Source: CAZTZL01 sp964617625
GTDB taxonomy: Bacteria > Zhuqueibacterota > QNDG01 > DSAB01
NCBI GenBank assembly: GCA_964617625.1
Contig: CAZTZL010000053.1
Coordinates: 1 to 18,278, forward strand
DNA length: 18,278 bases
Direction of reading: 5' to 3'
Shown: piece after piece, positions 1 through 7,489 of the stretch
Layout: each line of letters starts with the position of its first letter
Position numbering within the stretch: position 1 is the first letter of the stretch
Program-made: the position numbers and the translations under genes
The notes under the pieces: model-generated
Told to the model about the DNA's origin: nothing
Database searches by the model: none
What the model saw: the letters and a program-made list of their open reading frames with translations, nothing else

Positions 1-211
1 TCAGGTAGTTGTCGTAAATGCTTTTCGAACCTTTTTCAACCATGCATTTTACGTATGACAACTGCGCGTCTGTCTTTGCGAGTTCATTCGTTTTTTCGGG
101 ACTGGAAATATATACCGTAATCGATCCGGTTCCCGCTTCCGGTTGAAACAGGCCGCAGCGGACGAGAAAACCCAGCATCAAGAATCCAAGGAGTGTTTTT
201 ATTTTTTTCAT
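1..211 (-). CDS. Lipoprotein-like secreted protein, 3' end cut by window edge
   Basis: Reading leftwards from an ATG at 211, an open frame of 70 codons runs off the window. It begins MKKIKTLLGFLMLGF and then LVRCG, a Lys-rich start plus hydrophobic stretch ending at a Cys that looks like an imperfect lipobox (Arg just before Cys is unusual). The mature part starts with a beta-strand-like stretch (GSITVYIS). A strong ribosome site (GAGAGGTGA) precedes the ATG. The start lies only 11 nt past the stop of the small secreted gene at 223-684, so the two are probably one transcript. The family is not recognised; the mature domain is mostly outside the window. The reading frame is solid, the function unknown. 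Confidence 0.7.
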   Translation of the reverse strand, partial: MKKIKTLLGFLMLGFLVRCGLFQPEAGTGSITVYISSPEKTNELAKTDAQLSYVKCMVEKGSKSIYDNYL

Positions 212-222
212 TACATCACCTC

Positions 223-684
223 TCAATATTGATCCGATACTTGAATGGAGATGGAGCCTGTGGTCTTTTTAGTGAGGATGTAAACCGCGGCGCCGCCGGC
301 AACACCTGCTCCGACGATGATTAACGGCAGACTGCTTTTTTTCTTCTGCAGTTTGGCGGATACGGTAAACCGAAATCCCTCTCCGATAAGTCCGTTCGGA
401 TAATCTTCAGTCAATTTCCAGACAATTTTCTTCTGCATTCCGGTTCGGATGTTTTTTCCCACATCACCGGAAAGAGTACTCCTGCCGATTGGGAAATCAC
501 GTTCTTTGGAATCTTCAAGTGAGACATTGATCTTGTATTTTTGATTATCTTCTCCAAATAAATCGTAGCGAATGACAATGGTCTCACCCTCGTCTTCAAA
601 CCGGACGTTTTTGACTTCGTAAGGAGCTGCGATAACAGATGAAATAAAACTCAGACAGATTAATATGGAAATACACTTTTTCAT
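223..684 (-). CDS. Small secreted beta-sandwich protein with C-terminal membrane segment
   Basis: A 153-residue protein with a signal peptide (about residues 1-20, cleavage near VIAA-PYEV). A predicted beta-rich domain follows (about 21-112), containing KKIVWKLTEDYPNGL and FRFTVSA. That resembles the short beta domains of FCB-group bacteria often found in or beside formylglycine-type and other surface proteins; this is family recollection and not tested. A hydrophobic stretch at about 119-137 (LPLIIVGAGVAGGAAVYIL), flanked by lysines, probably anchors it in a membrane, leaving a short tail ending SDQY. GGGAGG precedes the ATG at 684. It is followed within 11 nt by a lipoprotein gene, suggesting an envelope operon. 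A broken copy of its 5' end lies at 4665-4715. Exact function unknown. Confidence 0.75.
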   Translation of the reverse strand: MKKCISILICLSFISSVIAAPYEVKNVRFEDEGETIVIRYDLFGEDNQKYKINVSLEDSKERDFPIGRSTLSGDVGKNIRTGMQKKIVWKLTEDYPNGLIGEGFRFTVSAKLQKKKSSLPLIIVGAGVAGGAAVYILTKKTTGSISIQVSDQY

Positions 685-873
685 GCTCAGCCTCCCATGA
701 TTAGCGGTATTTCATATCCAACAATAATACAAATTCTATATCGTTGAATGGATACGCGTTCTATAATTAAAAAGGTATTTTACTATGGTAATTTGAATAG
801 AGTTACGATCAACGAAAACTTGCTTTTAAAATAATATATGTTTTCAAATAAATCAAGTAAAATATAATTTTTT

Positions 874-912
874 AATAAAAAATCCCCGCCGGAAATGCAG
901 GCCGGCGGGGAT
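874..912 (-). terminator. Rho-independent terminator (copy 1), downstream of subtilase
   Basis: Read on the minus strand, an 11-bp perfect GC-rich stem (ATCCCCGCCGG at 902-912 pairing with 882-892) with a 9-nt loop is followed by a run of Ts. It is identical to the terminator of the hybrid kinase at 4906-4944. Here it would end transcription of the subtilase gene, whose stop lies 113 nt upstream. Confidence 0.9.
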
Positions 913-940
913 CATGAGGTGGTGGTGATTAGGAGTAGAA

Positions 941-994
941 TCAATCGAGTGTTTGTCTCAGTATTTTTAACATTTCACTGGCGAGGAATGGTTT
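941..994 (-). pseudogene. Relic of the hybrid kinase C-terminus (17 codons plus stop)
   Basis: On the minus strand this reads KPFLASEMLKILRQTLD and stop, identical in protein and DNA to the end of the kinase at 4973-5026. No kinase sequence continues beyond 994; the next bases belong to the short spacer after the subtilase stop. It is an untranslated fragment left by a duplication or insertion, and is part of the 174-bp repeat. Confidence 0.9.
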
Positions 995-1024
995 GTTCAT
1001 CATCCTTTATAAAATCATATAATA

Positions 1025-4000
1025 CTATTTTAATAGCATCATTTTACCTGTACTAACAAATTCACCTGCTTTAAATTGATAGAGATATAGACCGCTTTCA
1101 TGGGCAGAGCCATTAAAACGGATTTTATGCAGACCGGCGGTTTGCACCTCATTGATTAGTGTTTCCAGTTTTTCGCCCAATACATTATATACCTCTAAAA
1201 GAATGTGCGTACGAAATGGAATAGTATATTGGAATTCTGTTTCCGGATTAAATGGATTGGGATAATTTGAACTGAGGTGATATTCGTGAACATTTAATGC
1301 TTTCTCATTTACAGCACTTGTGGTATTGATGTGAACCATTACTTCGGTAATCGGCTCATCTGGATCATTGGAGTGAATTGTAATCATCCCGGTTTGGGGG
1401 AGCGAACCTGCCGTATTCCAATCTACATCGGCTTTTACCTGTTGAATATATCCACCATTAATATCGAATGGAAAATCAGAATATCCGCTTGTAGTGAGCC
1501 AAGTTTGATCTGATGACATTTCAGTAATCGTTAATTTTGAAATACCCGTATTCTGAATAATGAAAACGGGTTCCCCCTGTCCAGCGCCCGCTCCTGTTAG
1601 CGCATTGAAAACATTGAGCTTACCATGAGACGTACACTTACCGATCATGGACGGGATGACATCCACATTGTTCAGGATTGTTGTTTTGAGATCCATCCAG
1701 GTGTATTCAGGCTTATAAGAGAGAATTAGAGCAGCGGCTCCGGAAACCTGAGGCGTGGCCATGGAAGTGCCAGAGATAATACCATAATAATCGGAACTTA
1801 AACCCTGATAGGGATAACCGAAAGGAATGTCCGTGGGATTATTGGGTTTTGTTGAAAGTATATCCGTTCCGTAAGCTGCAACATCAATAGAATTTGCACC
1901 ATAATTGGAAAAAACCGACAAGTAATCATCTTGATCAAGCGAAGCGACAGAAATAATATTTTCGCAATCATACCCGGAGGGATAATGGGCTTCGCTATCC
2001 GTATCTTTAGAATCATTTCCTGCTGAGAAAACACATAACAAATTGGAATTTTGAATTGCGGTTTTATAAGTCCCAATATACGTGTAACTTCCGGTACTGC
2101 TCTGTATGATATCAGCGCCATTGTCAACAGCATATTCAATTCCAGTAATTGCATCAGCCATAGATCCACCTCCGCCATCATCTTTGTCTTTAAAAAATTT
2201 TAAAGCCATTAAGCTCACTTTCCAACTGACACCGGACACACCGATACCGTTGTTCCCAACAGCCCCTACTGTTCCGGCTACATGCGTTCCGTGTCCATTC
2301 GTGTCTGAGGGATCATTATCATCATATGCAAAATCCCAACCGTTGATGTCATCAATATATCCGTTGTTGTCATCATCAATATTATTGTCTGGGATTTCTC
2401 CGGAATTTACCCACATATTGGCTGCCAGGTCAGGATGGTCCCAATCAAGCCCTGTATCGAGTACTCCGACGATTACATCTCGGCTGCCTGTTGTCAGATC
2501 CCAGGCTTCGGGAGCATCAATGTCCGCATCATATGTGCCGCCTGTCTGCCCCGTATTGTGCATACCGAAAAGTCCGGTAAATCCTGGATCATTCGGAGTT
2601 GTGGATTGAATATGAATTTTAAGGTTTGGCTCAACTGTTTTTATCTCGGGACACTGGATTAGTTTTTTTGCCTTTTCGGCCGTACTTTGGCCATCAATAA
2701 TTTTTACCAGATAGGCATTGGGCACAATACGGTAAGCTTTGATCATTTGAAGACCATGTTTTTTGAAAAAGAGAGAAATGCCCGAAGGAGAGACATTCCT
2801 GTCAAACTGTAACAAAAGTTCTTCTGTCTGATATTCGCTGCTCAATTGTTTTTCTAAAACCTCAAGACGTGAGTTCTCAGCTATCTCTCTTTTAGTTTGC
2901 TGTTGGTTCTCTTCAGGTGGGTTGAGATTTAATACGCTGTTCATGATATTGATATCCGGTTCTGTGGATACTTGCTGATAGCGAATGATTTGATTGAAGT
3001 AAGCAGCATTGTCGGTTTCATTTGTTTCGGTTATTGCCCCAGTGTCATCGATATAAACAAACAGATAATAGTTACCCTGTGCCAGTCCATTAAAATTATC
3101 AAGATCGGCTTGTGATTGTATGAGAGTAAAATAACCAGGCGAAAGTGAGGCAGTTGAGGATTTCGTTGTGACCAGAAGGTCTGTATTGTTCAAGGTTAGA
3201 TCTGTGGACATATACCAGCCTACACGGAAAATACCGGCCTCTCTGTTTCCAAAATTCCCCACACTAATAACAACATCCAGGATTTGTGAGTATTCATCAT
3301 ATCTGTAACCATTAACAGATCCCGTTCCCTGATAAATAGAGAGGTTGGGTTGACCCTGACCTCCATAGTAGATCTGAGGTGTGTTAAAATAATTCCCGTT
3401 ATTGCTTTCATTGCTCTCGTTTAATTGGAAAAGGTCGTCTGCATAGACCCATAAGTAATAGTTACCCGTCGGCAGATTCTGGATATTGTCTAAGTTAGCA
3501 GTTGCTGAAATATTACGGAAGTAGCCAGGTTCAATCGCCGAGGTAACAGATGAAGAGACAATAAAATAATCCTGGATTCCCATTGAAGTGTATTTTGACA
3601 AATACCAACCTACCCTGAAATTGTTTGCACCAGATGTTCCATTATTGGAAATACTGTTGGTCACAGATAGTGCATGAGTGGATGGATTATAAGTGAATTG
3701 ATTATTTGAATTATTACCTGTGTAAACATATAGATCTGGCTTCCCGGCTTTTACATATGTAAATGAGGCTGTAAAATAGTTGATATTATTATTCTCGTTG
3801 GTTTCAAGTACAGTATTTAAATCATCGATTACAATGAAAATATAATAGGTGCCTGCTGGCAAATTAGTAAAGTTATCTAGATCAGATGATCCGTGCAGTG
3901 TTGCATAGTATCCGACATTTAGACCAGCAGATTGAATTGCTGTTACAACCCTTAAATCAGTGGAGCCGAGAACTAAATCAGCAGACAGATACCACCCGAC

Positions 4001-4450
4001 TCGAAAAAGTGGGGCATAAGCTCCGCCTCCATTGATTATACTACTTGAGACAGAGAGAACATGGGTTGAAGTATTAAAGGAATAAGAATTAGAAGATCCT
4101 GATCCTGTATACAAATAGAGGTCCGGATAGTAAAGAAAAGCATCATCTTCGATTGTTCCCTGAAGGCTGTCATTTTCAAAATATATATTGGAACCTATTA
4201 TTATTGAATCAGAAAAAAATGATTGATATTTCAACTCGGGAAAGGCCATATCTTCTTTCATCCGGTTTGATTGAATAGACATAAGTTTCTGACTCGGAGA
4301 AATCATCATTGTATCTATTGGATCGACCGAAATCTGTTTGTTTTGATCAATGGTAATTTTGAGTCTGTCGATTACATTTCCACCCCATGTTTTTGTAAAT
4401 GCTGAGCAAAAGAGAATGATCATTATTTTTGTTATTATACTTTGTCTCAT
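1025..4450 (-). CDS. Secreted subtilisin-like serine protease with three N-terminal CARDB domains and T9SS-type sorting tail
   Basis: Predicted extracellular S8-family protease of 1141 residues. Order: signal peptide (about 1-23); three CARDB-type repeats (about 109-226, 238-355, 368-487), each with a FRVGWY core and a late NE(N/S/T)-rich strand; a fervidolysin-like propeptide (about 540-615); the peptidase domain (about 640-950); a beta domain (about 960-1045); and a C-terminal sorting domain (about 1058-1141) beginning SNYPNPFNPE. The catalytic triad is intact: Asp665 (VLDTG), His720 (NGHGTH), Ser896 (GTSMATP), with oxyanion Asn812 (SAGND). The usual INMS-type strand is replaced by IIQSSTG. 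GGGAG lies 9 nt before the ATG. The gene is clearly more AT-rich than the glycosidase genes to the right and is bracketed by an exact 174-bp repeat. Placing accessory domains before the propeptide is unusual, because such modules normally follow the catalytic domain. Substrate unknown. Confidence 0.93.
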   Translation of the reverse strand: MRQSIITKIMIILFCSAFTKTWGGNVIDRLKITIDQNKQISVDPIDTMMISPSQKLMSIQSNRMKEDMAFPELKYQSFFSDSIIIGSNIYFENDSLQGTIEDDAFLYYPDLYLYTGSGSSNSYSFNTSTHVLSVSSSIINGGGAYAPLFRVGWYLSADLVLGSTDLRVVTAIQSAGLNVGYYATLHGSSDLDNFTNLPAGTYYIFIVIDDLNTVLETNENNNINYFTASFTYVKAGKPDLYVYTGNNSNNQFTYNPSTHALSVTNSISNNGTSGANNFRVGWYLSKYTSMGIQDYFIVSSSVTSAIEPGYFRNISATANLDNIQNLPTGNYYLWVYADDLFQLNESNESNNGNYFNTPQIYYGGQGQPNLSIYQGTGSVNGYRYDEYSQILDVVISVGNFGNREAGIFRVGWYMSTDLTLNNTDLLVTTKSSTASLSPGYFTLIQSQADLDNFNGLAQGNYYLFVYIDDTGAITETNETDNAAYFNQIIRYQQVSTEPDINIMNSVLNLNPPEENQQQTKREIAENSRLEVLEKQLSSEYQTEELLLQFDRNVSPSGISLFFKKHGLQMIKAYRIVPNAYLVKIIDGQSTAEKAKKLIQCPEIKTVEPNLKIHIQSTTPNDPGFTGLFGMHNTGQTGGTYDADIDAPEAWDLTTGSRDVIVGVLDTGLDWDHPDLAANMWVNSGEIPDNNIDDDNNGYIDDINGWDFAYDDNDPSDTNGHGTHVAGTVGAVGNNGIGVSGVSWKVSLMALKFFKDKDDGGGGSMADAITGIEYAVDNGADIIQSSTGSYTYIGTYKTAIQNSNLLCVFSAGNDSKDTDSEAHYPSGYDCENIISVASLDQDDYLSVFSNYGANSIDVAAYGTDILSTKPNNPTDIPFGYPYQGLSSDYYGIISGTSMATPQVSGAAALILSYKPEYTWMDLKTTILNNVDVIPSMIGKCTSHGKLNVFNALTGAGAGQGEPVFIIQNTGISKLTITEMSSDQTWLTTSGYSDFPFDINGGYIQQVKADVDWNTAGSLPQTGMITIHSNDPDEPITEVMVHINTTSAVNEKALNVHEYHLSSNYPNPFNPETEFQYTIPFRTHILLEVYNVLGEKLETLINEVQTAGLHKIRFNGSAHESGLYLYQFKAGEFVSTGKMMLLK

Positions 4451-4484
4451 TATTGGTTTCTCCCTATTTAAAATGCCTAAGATA

Positions 4485-4514
4485 TTATTACATTTTTTAT
4501 TCTTAGAAATCCAA
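4485..4514 (-). promoter_or_regulatory. Candidate sigma70-like promoter of the subtilase gene
   Basis: On the minus strand TTGGAT (4509-4514) and TAATAA (4485-4490) are separated by 18 nt and lie about 35 nt upstream of the subtilase ATG. The match is moderate and the region is AT-rich, so chance is a real possibility. Confidence 0.35.
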
Positions 4515-4664
4515 ATCTGTAAAGTTCTGAAATGACCTCCTGTAGGAGTGTTGGGTTATTTGTTCGAATGTCCCGATGTAAATCAGTCAATTTTTTCAGT
4601 AATTATTCGATCGGATCTGCAGGTTCTCAAATCGGATCTTTTGAATTTCATAAGTGGCCAATAT

Positions 4665-4715
4665 TTAGAGATGAAACAAGTTTTGATAGAATGAAATACT
4701 AATGGACTTTTTCAT
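4665..4715 (-). pseudogene. Broken copy of the start of the small secreted gene (223-684)
   Basis: Reading leftwards from 4715, ATGAAAAAGTCCATTAGTAT resembles the start of the gene at 684 (ATGAAAAAGTGTATTTCCAT), giving MKKSISIS against MKKCISIL. The frame then departs and stops after 16 codons. The bases before the ATG (CATGGTAGACTGAGC) match those before 684 (CATGGGAGGCTGAGC) closely, although the Shine-Dalgarno GGGAGG has decayed to GGTAGA. The distance from this ATG to the 174-bp repeat is nearly the same as at the intact locus (138 against 137 nt). This supports common origin by duplication and not chance. Confidence 0.75.
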
Positions 4716-4852
4716 GCTCAGTCTACCATGATTGGTGGTTTATAAAATTCAACAAAAAAAGAAGTCAAAATTATATAACTAAATCATTATCTATTCTAAA
4801 ATGAGTTATATCTATTTTGAAATGTTGAATGGTCAAACATTTATGGAAAAGA

Positions 4853-5026
4853 TGCTTTTAAAATAATATATGTTTTCAAATAAATCAAGTAAAATATAAT
4901 TTTTTAATAAAAAATCCCCGCCGGAAATGCAGGCCGGCGGGGATCATGAGGTGGTGGTGATTAGGAGTAGAATCAATCGAGTGTTTGTCTCAGTATTTTT
5001 AACATTTCACTGGCGAGGAATGGTTT
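4853..5026 (-). repeat. 174-bp exact direct repeat, copy 2 (original position)
   Basis: Identical to 821-994. Here the block is in its natural place: it covers the last 17 codons and stop of the hybrid kinase and continues through the terminator into the downstream spacer. Copy 1 is therefore the derived or transplanted one, at least for its kinase part. Confidence 0.95.
4906..4944 (-). terminator. Rho-independent terminator of the hybrid kinase
   Basis: Read on the minus strand, an 11-bp GC-rich perfect stem (4934-4944 with 4914-4924), a 9-nt loop and a T-run. It starts 28 nt after the kinase stop codon, so the kinase is the last gene of its transcript. An exact copy lies at 874-912. Confidence 0.92.
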
Positions 5027-7489
5027 TTGGAGGAGTCCTGCCACGCCCTGTTTACGAAGTTTGGTTTCTTTTCCATTGAGAAGCGAACCTGTGGATAGAA
5101 GCACTTTTACATTGGGATTGATTTTTTTAATTTCCATGAAAGCCTTGATGCCGTCGAGTTTGGGCATGATAATATCGAGTATCAACGCATCGATCTGGTC
5201 TTTCTTTTCCCGGTACATTTCGAGCGCTTTTTCGCCATCATCGGCTACAAGCACCTTGTATCCGAACTTTTCCAGCATCCGCTTGCCCATGTTGCGGATC
5301 AATTCTTCGTCGTCCGCAAGAAGAATGGTTTCCGAACCTTTCGGCAATGAAACACTATCCGGTATGATGACTCTTTGTTCGATGTGGGCATTGCTTGCGG
5401 GAAGGTAGATGCCAAACGTGGTCCCACCATCGGGAGAACTTTCGACGTGGATCCCGCCGTTATGGTTCTTAACGATTTCATATGCAATGGCCAATCCTAG
5501 GCCGCTTCCGTTTTTTCTGGTTTTGGTGGTGAAGAAAGGTTCAAATATTTTATCCATCGTATCAGGAGGGATTCCTATTCCCGTGTCACTGATTTTGACA
5601 AGTATATAAGTTCCGGGATTAATTTTGAGATGCGGTTTGTTGAAAGGTTTGTCTACAATGACATTTTCTGTTTCGATAATCAGATCTCCTCCCGCAGGCA
5701 TGGCATCCCGGGCGTTGATGCAGATGTTCATCAAGGTCTGCTGAATCCGGCTGGCATCAACTTCGATAGGTACCACATCAGGGAAAAGGTTGAGCTTGAT
5801 CTGTATGGACTTATCGATGGTTCGGGATAGAATATGAATCACCTCGGAGATAATATCATTAATCGAAACGGTTTTGACCTGGTGTTTGTCCTTTCGAGAA
5901 AAAGAGAGTACATCGGCAGTGAGTTCGGCTGCCTTTTTTGAGGCAGTGAAGATGGTTTCCACATCCTGATAATATTTGTTTCTCTTGGACATTTCTCCCA
6001 TAATCATTGAAGCGCATCCCATAATGCCGCCTAACAGATTGTTGAAATCGTGAATGATGCCGCCGGTTAAACTGCCAATGGTAATCATTTTTTGAGCTTG
6101 TATGAGTTCTTCTTTCTGTTTCCTTTTTTCAGAAATATCCTGGAGGGTTCCTTCGTATCCGATAATTTGTCCTTCATTGCTGCTGGAAGGTTCAATACTG
6201 ATCAATGCAGGAAGAGATTTTTTGTCGGTGTTTCTTAACAGTATTTCCAGGTTGATAAAAAAGCCGCATTTTCGAATCAGCTGTCGAAAAGTCTTCTTGC
6301 CGTTTGGATAGAGCTGGATATGATTAAACAGATTGGATTTCAGAGTCTGTTTTCTTGAAGTGAATCCCAGCAATTCCTGAAAAGCAGGATTACAGCCGAT
6401 GAGCCGTCCGTCTTTTCTGCAGAAGAAAATCGGGATGTTGGCTTTATTGAAAAGCTGTTTGTATTTTTCCATATTATTGAATTGTGGAATCAAACGATAA
6501 TTTAAAAGCAGTGAGCCAAGATAGGTTGAGAATATTGAGATGGTATCAATATCTTTTTGGGAATATCCTAATTTTTTATTCGTTCGGAGTTCAAGAATTC
6601 CCAGAACGTGATTCACAATTTTTAACGGCGCAGTCAAACAGGATTGGACATTATGAAGCATGTCGACCGATCCGGACCGGGAGCTGTTTTGGACAGTGAC
6701 TTCGAGAAGGGGTTCTCCGTTTTCTATCGCATTTTTCCAGTTGTCTGCGGAAACGGATTTTTTCGCTTTCCTGATTTCTCCAACCGAGAGTCCATTGCCT
6801 GCTTCATATTTTATGGTATTTTTTTCATGATCGTATAAATAGACAATAGCACTGTCGTAATGGATTGTCTTTTTCAACCGCTTAAGAATAATTTGCCATC
6901 GAATCGGGTATTCGCTGTTCGTGTGCAGTTCCTTCATCAAATTCAATAATTCAATATGATTTTGATCGGTATGTGAGGCTTTATTTCTCATGTCCCCTTC
7001 TTTTTGAAAATGGATGTTGTACACTGGGTCCGGTTCCTTTTTTATTTGATTCGAATGGCCATTGCCAATTGTCAGATAGAGGTAGTGAAAAGATTGATTC
7101 ACAGGAAAGGGTATCCTGCAAAGATGGATTGGAAAAACACTTCCGGATTTGTGTCTGAGACAGATTTGGAAAGTTATTTTATCATTAACGGGAGCCTTTT
7201 TCAATTGTGTGTTTACAGCCCTGGACCATTTGGCAGGAAAGAAGGAAAACAAATGTTTTCCCAAAAGGTCTTTCGGTGAATAGCCAACCATTTTTGTGAA
7301 TGAGGAAGCCACATACTTCAATCTGTAATTGTCATCCGTGATACAAAGGCAGTCAGGCAGATTCCAAACAGCAGTGGATTGTTTGTTTAATTTAACCAAA
7401 TCCAATGTCCTTGGGATAACATTTTTCAGGTTCTTGATAGAAATGGGTTTCTTCTCCATAATATATGGTTTGTTGTCATTATTTTTCAT
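4973..7489 (-). CDS. Soluble hybrid sensor histidine kinase, PAS-GAF-PAS-HisKA-HATPase-receiver
   Basis: An 838-residue signalling kinase expected to autophosphorylate on His and pass phosphate to its own receiver. Domains: PAS (about 42-145), GAF (about 185-330), second PAS (about 343-455), dimerisation/phosphoacceptor domain with His480 in GGIIHDFNN, ATPase domain with N-box (Asn588/Asn592), G1 box DTGIGI (635-640) and G2 box GSGLGLA (661-667), then a receiver (about 720-838) with acidic pair Asp726/Asp727, phosphoacceptor Asp772 (LDIIMP), Thr800 and Lys822. All key residues are present. No membrane segment is seen, so it probably senses an intracellular ligand or redox/light state through PAS/GAF. 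No output regulator is encoded next to it. The start at 7489 has no good Shine-Dalgarno sequence; Met11 is an alternative, also without one. Its last 17 codons are duplicated at 941-994. Confidence 0.95.
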   Translation of the reverse strand: MKNNDNKPYIMEKKPISIKNLKNVIPRTLDLVKLNKQSTAVWNLPDCLCITDDNYRLKYVASSFTKMVGYSPKDLLGKHLFSFFPAKWSRAVNTQLKKAPVNDKITFQICLRHKSGSVFPIHLCRIPFPVNQSFHYLYLTIGNGHSNQIKKEPDPVYNIHFQKEGDMRNKASHTDQNHIELLNLMKELHTNSEYPIRWQIILKRLKKTIHYDSAIVYLYDHEKNTIKYEAGNGLSVGEIRKAKKSVSADNWKNAIENGEPLLEVTVQNSSRSGSVDMLHNVQSCLTAPLKIVNHVLGILELRTNKKLGYSQKDIDTISIFSTYLGSLLLNYRLIPQFNNMEKYKQLFNKANIPIFFCRKDGRLIGCNPAFQELLGFTSRKQTLKSNLFNHIQLYPNGKKTFRQLIRKCGFFINLEILLRNTDKKSLPALISIEPSSSNEGQIIGYEGTLQDISEKRKQKEELIQAQKMITIGSLTGGIIHDFNNLLGGIMGCASMIMGEMSKRNKYYQDVETIFTASKKAAELTADVLSFSRKDKHQVKTVSINDIISEVIHILSRTIDKSIQIKLNLFPDVVPIEVDASRIQQTLMNICINARDAMPAGGDLIIETENVIVDKPFNKPHLKINPGTYILVKISDTGIGIPPDTMDKIFEPFFTTKTRKNGSGLGLAIAYEIVKNHNGGIHVESSPDGGTTFGIYLPASNAHIEQRVIIPDSVSLPKGSETILLADDEELIRNMGKRMLEKFGYKVLVADDGEKALEMYREKKDQIDALILDIIMPKLDGIKAFMEIKKINPNVKVLLSTGSLLNGKETKLRKQGVAGLLQKPFLASEMLKILRQTLD

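Larger units (their letters stand above)
821..994 (-). repeat. 174-bp exact direct repeat, copy 1
   Basis: I compared this base by base with 4853-5026 and found no difference over 174 bases. The flanking bases differ (820 t against 4852 a; 995 g against 5027 t). The constant offset is 4032 bp. The block holds an AT-rich stretch, a GC-rich terminator hairpin and the last 17 codons plus stop of the hybrid kinase. This copy lies just downstream of the subtilase gene, far from the rest of the kinase gene. Confidence 0.95.
685..1024. other. Gene-free stretch with kinase-tail relic, terminator and upstream region of the small secreted gene
   Basis: These 340 bases separate the stop of the subtilase gene (1025) from the start of the small secreted gene (684). 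The right half (821-994) is an exact copy of 4853-5026 and contains a kinase C-terminal relic (941-994) and a hairpin terminator (874-912). The left half (685-820) is AT-rich and must hold the promoter of the 223-684 gene. I see no convincing -35/-10 pair there. Its length matches the equivalent segment before 4853 almost exactly (137 against 138 nt from the ATG to the repeat), although most of the sequence has diverged. Confidence 0.7.
4451..4972. other. Gene-free stretch between kinase and subtilase: terminator, gene relic, upstream region of subtilase
   Basis: These 522 bases hold, in minus-strand order: the kinase terminator within the exact repeat (4853-4972 belongs to the repeat); a diverged segment equivalent to the promoter region of the small secreted gene (about 4716-4852); the broken start of that gene (4665-4715); and about 215 bases of AT-rich DNA upstream of the subtilase. 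The last part has a candidate promoter (4485-4514), a perfect Shine-Dalgarno string without a start codon (4535-4541) and a 9-bp direct repeat spaced by two helical turns (4610 and 4631). No intact gene is visible. Confidence 0.7.

Noticed and set aside
874..944. A regulatory RNA or riboswitch in the GC-rich hairpin block
   Set aside because: One simple perfect stem followed by a T-run just after a stop codon is fully explained as a terminator.
821..5026. A classical insertion sequence or transposon between the 174-bp repeats
   Set aside because: No transposase, no terminal inverted repeats, and the repeats are made of host gene tail plus terminator, not element ends.
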